A stretch of 64,000 nucleotides of DNA from an uncultured Pelagibacteraceae bacterium (GTDB lineage: Bacteria > Pseudomonadota > Alphaproteobacteria > Pelagibacterales > Pelagibacteraceae). Shown here piece by piece: positions 63,348 through 64,000 of the stretch. The notes below the pieces were generated by a model. The model did not search any database. It was not told the origin of the DNA and saw only the letters and a program-made list of their open reading frames with translations. Position 1 is the first letter of the stretch; each line of letters starts with the position of its first letter. The translations under genes were made by a program, and so were the position numbers. The stretch spans positions 1 through 64,000 of the forward strand of contig CACMDB010000005.1 of assembly GCA_902612325.1 (NCBI GenBank). Direction: 5' to 3'.

Positions 63348-64000
63348 ATGGATACTAGAGAAAAAGATATAGAAAATTTAAAAGATTATAAATATGGTTT
63401 TACAACTGATATTGAAAATATTAAAGCACCAAAAGGTCTAAATGAAAATGTAATTAAGTTTATTTCAAATATTAAAAAAGAACCTAAATGGATGTTGGAT
63501 TTTAGATTAAAAGCATTTGAAAGATTTAAGCTTCTCAAAGAACCTGACTGGCAAAAACCTAAGTATCCTAAAATTGATTATCAAGATTTATATTACTATT
63601 CAGCTCCGAAAAGCATGAAGGATAAACCTAAGAGCTTAGACGAATTAGATCCTAAACTTTTAGAAACTTATAATAAATTAGGAATCCCTCTTCAAGAGCA
63701 AGCGAGATTAAATGGAATAGCTGTAGATGCGGTATTTGATTCTGTTTCAGTAGCCACAACATTTAAAGGTGAATTAACAAAACATGGAATCATTTTTTGT
63801 TCAATGTCAGAAGCAATACAAAAACATCCTGATTTAGTAAAAAAATATTTAGGAACAGTAATTCCAACAACAGATCATTTTTTTGCGACATTAAACTCCG
63901 CAGTTTTTACTGATGGATCATTTGTTTATATTCCTGAAGGTGTAAAGTGTCCAATGGAGCTCTCGACCTATTTCAGAATTAACGCATCAGAAACTGGTCA
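63348..64000 (+). CDS. sufB: Fe-S cluster assembly protein SufB (3' truncated by window)
   Basis: 217 residues are visible from the ATG at 63348 to the window edge with no stop. SufB pattern: [20 protein letters not shown] (about residues 44-63), [55 protein letters not shown]. SufB is the scaffold subunit of SufBCD. It lies one base after iscR, so an iscR-sufB... operon continues to the right. The residues after the edge, including the C-terminal cysteines, cannot be checked. Confidence 0.96.
   Translation, partial: MDTREKDIENLKDYKYGFTTDIENIKAPKGLNENVIKFISNIKKEPKWMLDFRLKAFERFKLLKEPDWQKPKYPKIDYQDLYYYSAPKSMKDKPKSLDELDPKLLETYNKLGIPLQEQARLNGIAVDAVFDSVSVATTFKGELTKHGIIFCSMSEAIQKHPDLVKKYLGTVIPTTDHFFATLNSAVFTDGSFVYIPEGVKCPMELSTYFRINASETG

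Noticed and set aside
1..64000. Search for CRISPR arrays, insertion sequences, tRNA genes, prophage or attachment sites
   Set aside because: No regular repeats, transposase genes, terminal inverted repeats or cloverleaf-like gaps were seen; the gaps are mostly below 130 bases and unstructured.

Overview
The window looks like a chromosomal segment of a SAR11-type alphaproteobacterium (Candidatus Pelagibacter or a close relative). The evidence is very low GC, extreme compactness (no gene-free stretch above about 190 bases), alphaproteobacterial gene order (rpsF-rpsR-rplI-dnaB, lptF-lptG-lptD-surA-pdxA-rsmA, aroQ-accB-accC, mrcA-prfB, divergent tyrS/anmK), and a tandem glycine riboswitch ahead of gcvTHP, a SAR11 hallmark. 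I see no tRNA or rRNA gene, no insertion sequence, no prophage and no CRISPR array. The assignment is an inference from sequence character and synteny.

Layout. 1-421: tail of an EamA permease. 435-8701: tandem glycine riboswitch, gcvT-gcvH-gcvP, then without a break a lipid-modification set (FAD oxidoreductase, DUF1365, Cfa-like methyltransferase, DUF3833 lipoprotein), followed by an opposing SDR and by TspO plus a DAO-type oxidase. 11055-15329 (minus): SelO, periplasmic MsrA, NAD-dependent formate dehydrogenase, HPP membrane protein and an IscU/SufU-like scaffold. 15416-17442: EamA permease plus glycine amidinotransferase. 17450-30323 (minus): ribosomal protein/dnaB operon running into an RND protein, cvpA-purF, a PhnZ-like HD protein, gshA-gshB and an EamA permease, then an MFS carrier and a charged coiled-coil protein. 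30411-32999: fabD-fabG-acpP-gmk. 32988-40302 (minus): LPS export and outer-membrane assembly operon with pdxA and rsmA. 40385-47363: pepA-ndk, purM-purN (minus), DUF2066-hda-aspS. 47365-54006: stand-alone TSCPD protein, NDUFA12 and DUF2155 proteins, accC-accB-aroQ, thiS-thiG, RNase E/G. 54100-62786: mrcA, prfB (with programmed frameshift), AsmA-like protein, tyrS, anmK, alpha/beta hydrolase. 62869-64000: IscR operator and promoter, iscR, and the start of sufB, which runs off the window.

Most genes are housekeeping. The distinctive parts are: (i) a glycine riboswitch whose second P1 helix extends perfectly through the gcvT start codon; (ii) a Cfa/DUF1365/FAD lipid module placed directly behind gcvTHP; (iii) glycine use by a GATM-type amidinotransferase next to a permease; (iv) an HD protein with a full di-iron oxygenase ligand set embedded between purF and gshA; (v) an iscR promoter with a near-consensus type 1 IscR site; and (vi) a consistent architecture in which all ten convergent gene pairs overlap or nearly abut, four of them sharing the same TTAA as both stop codons.
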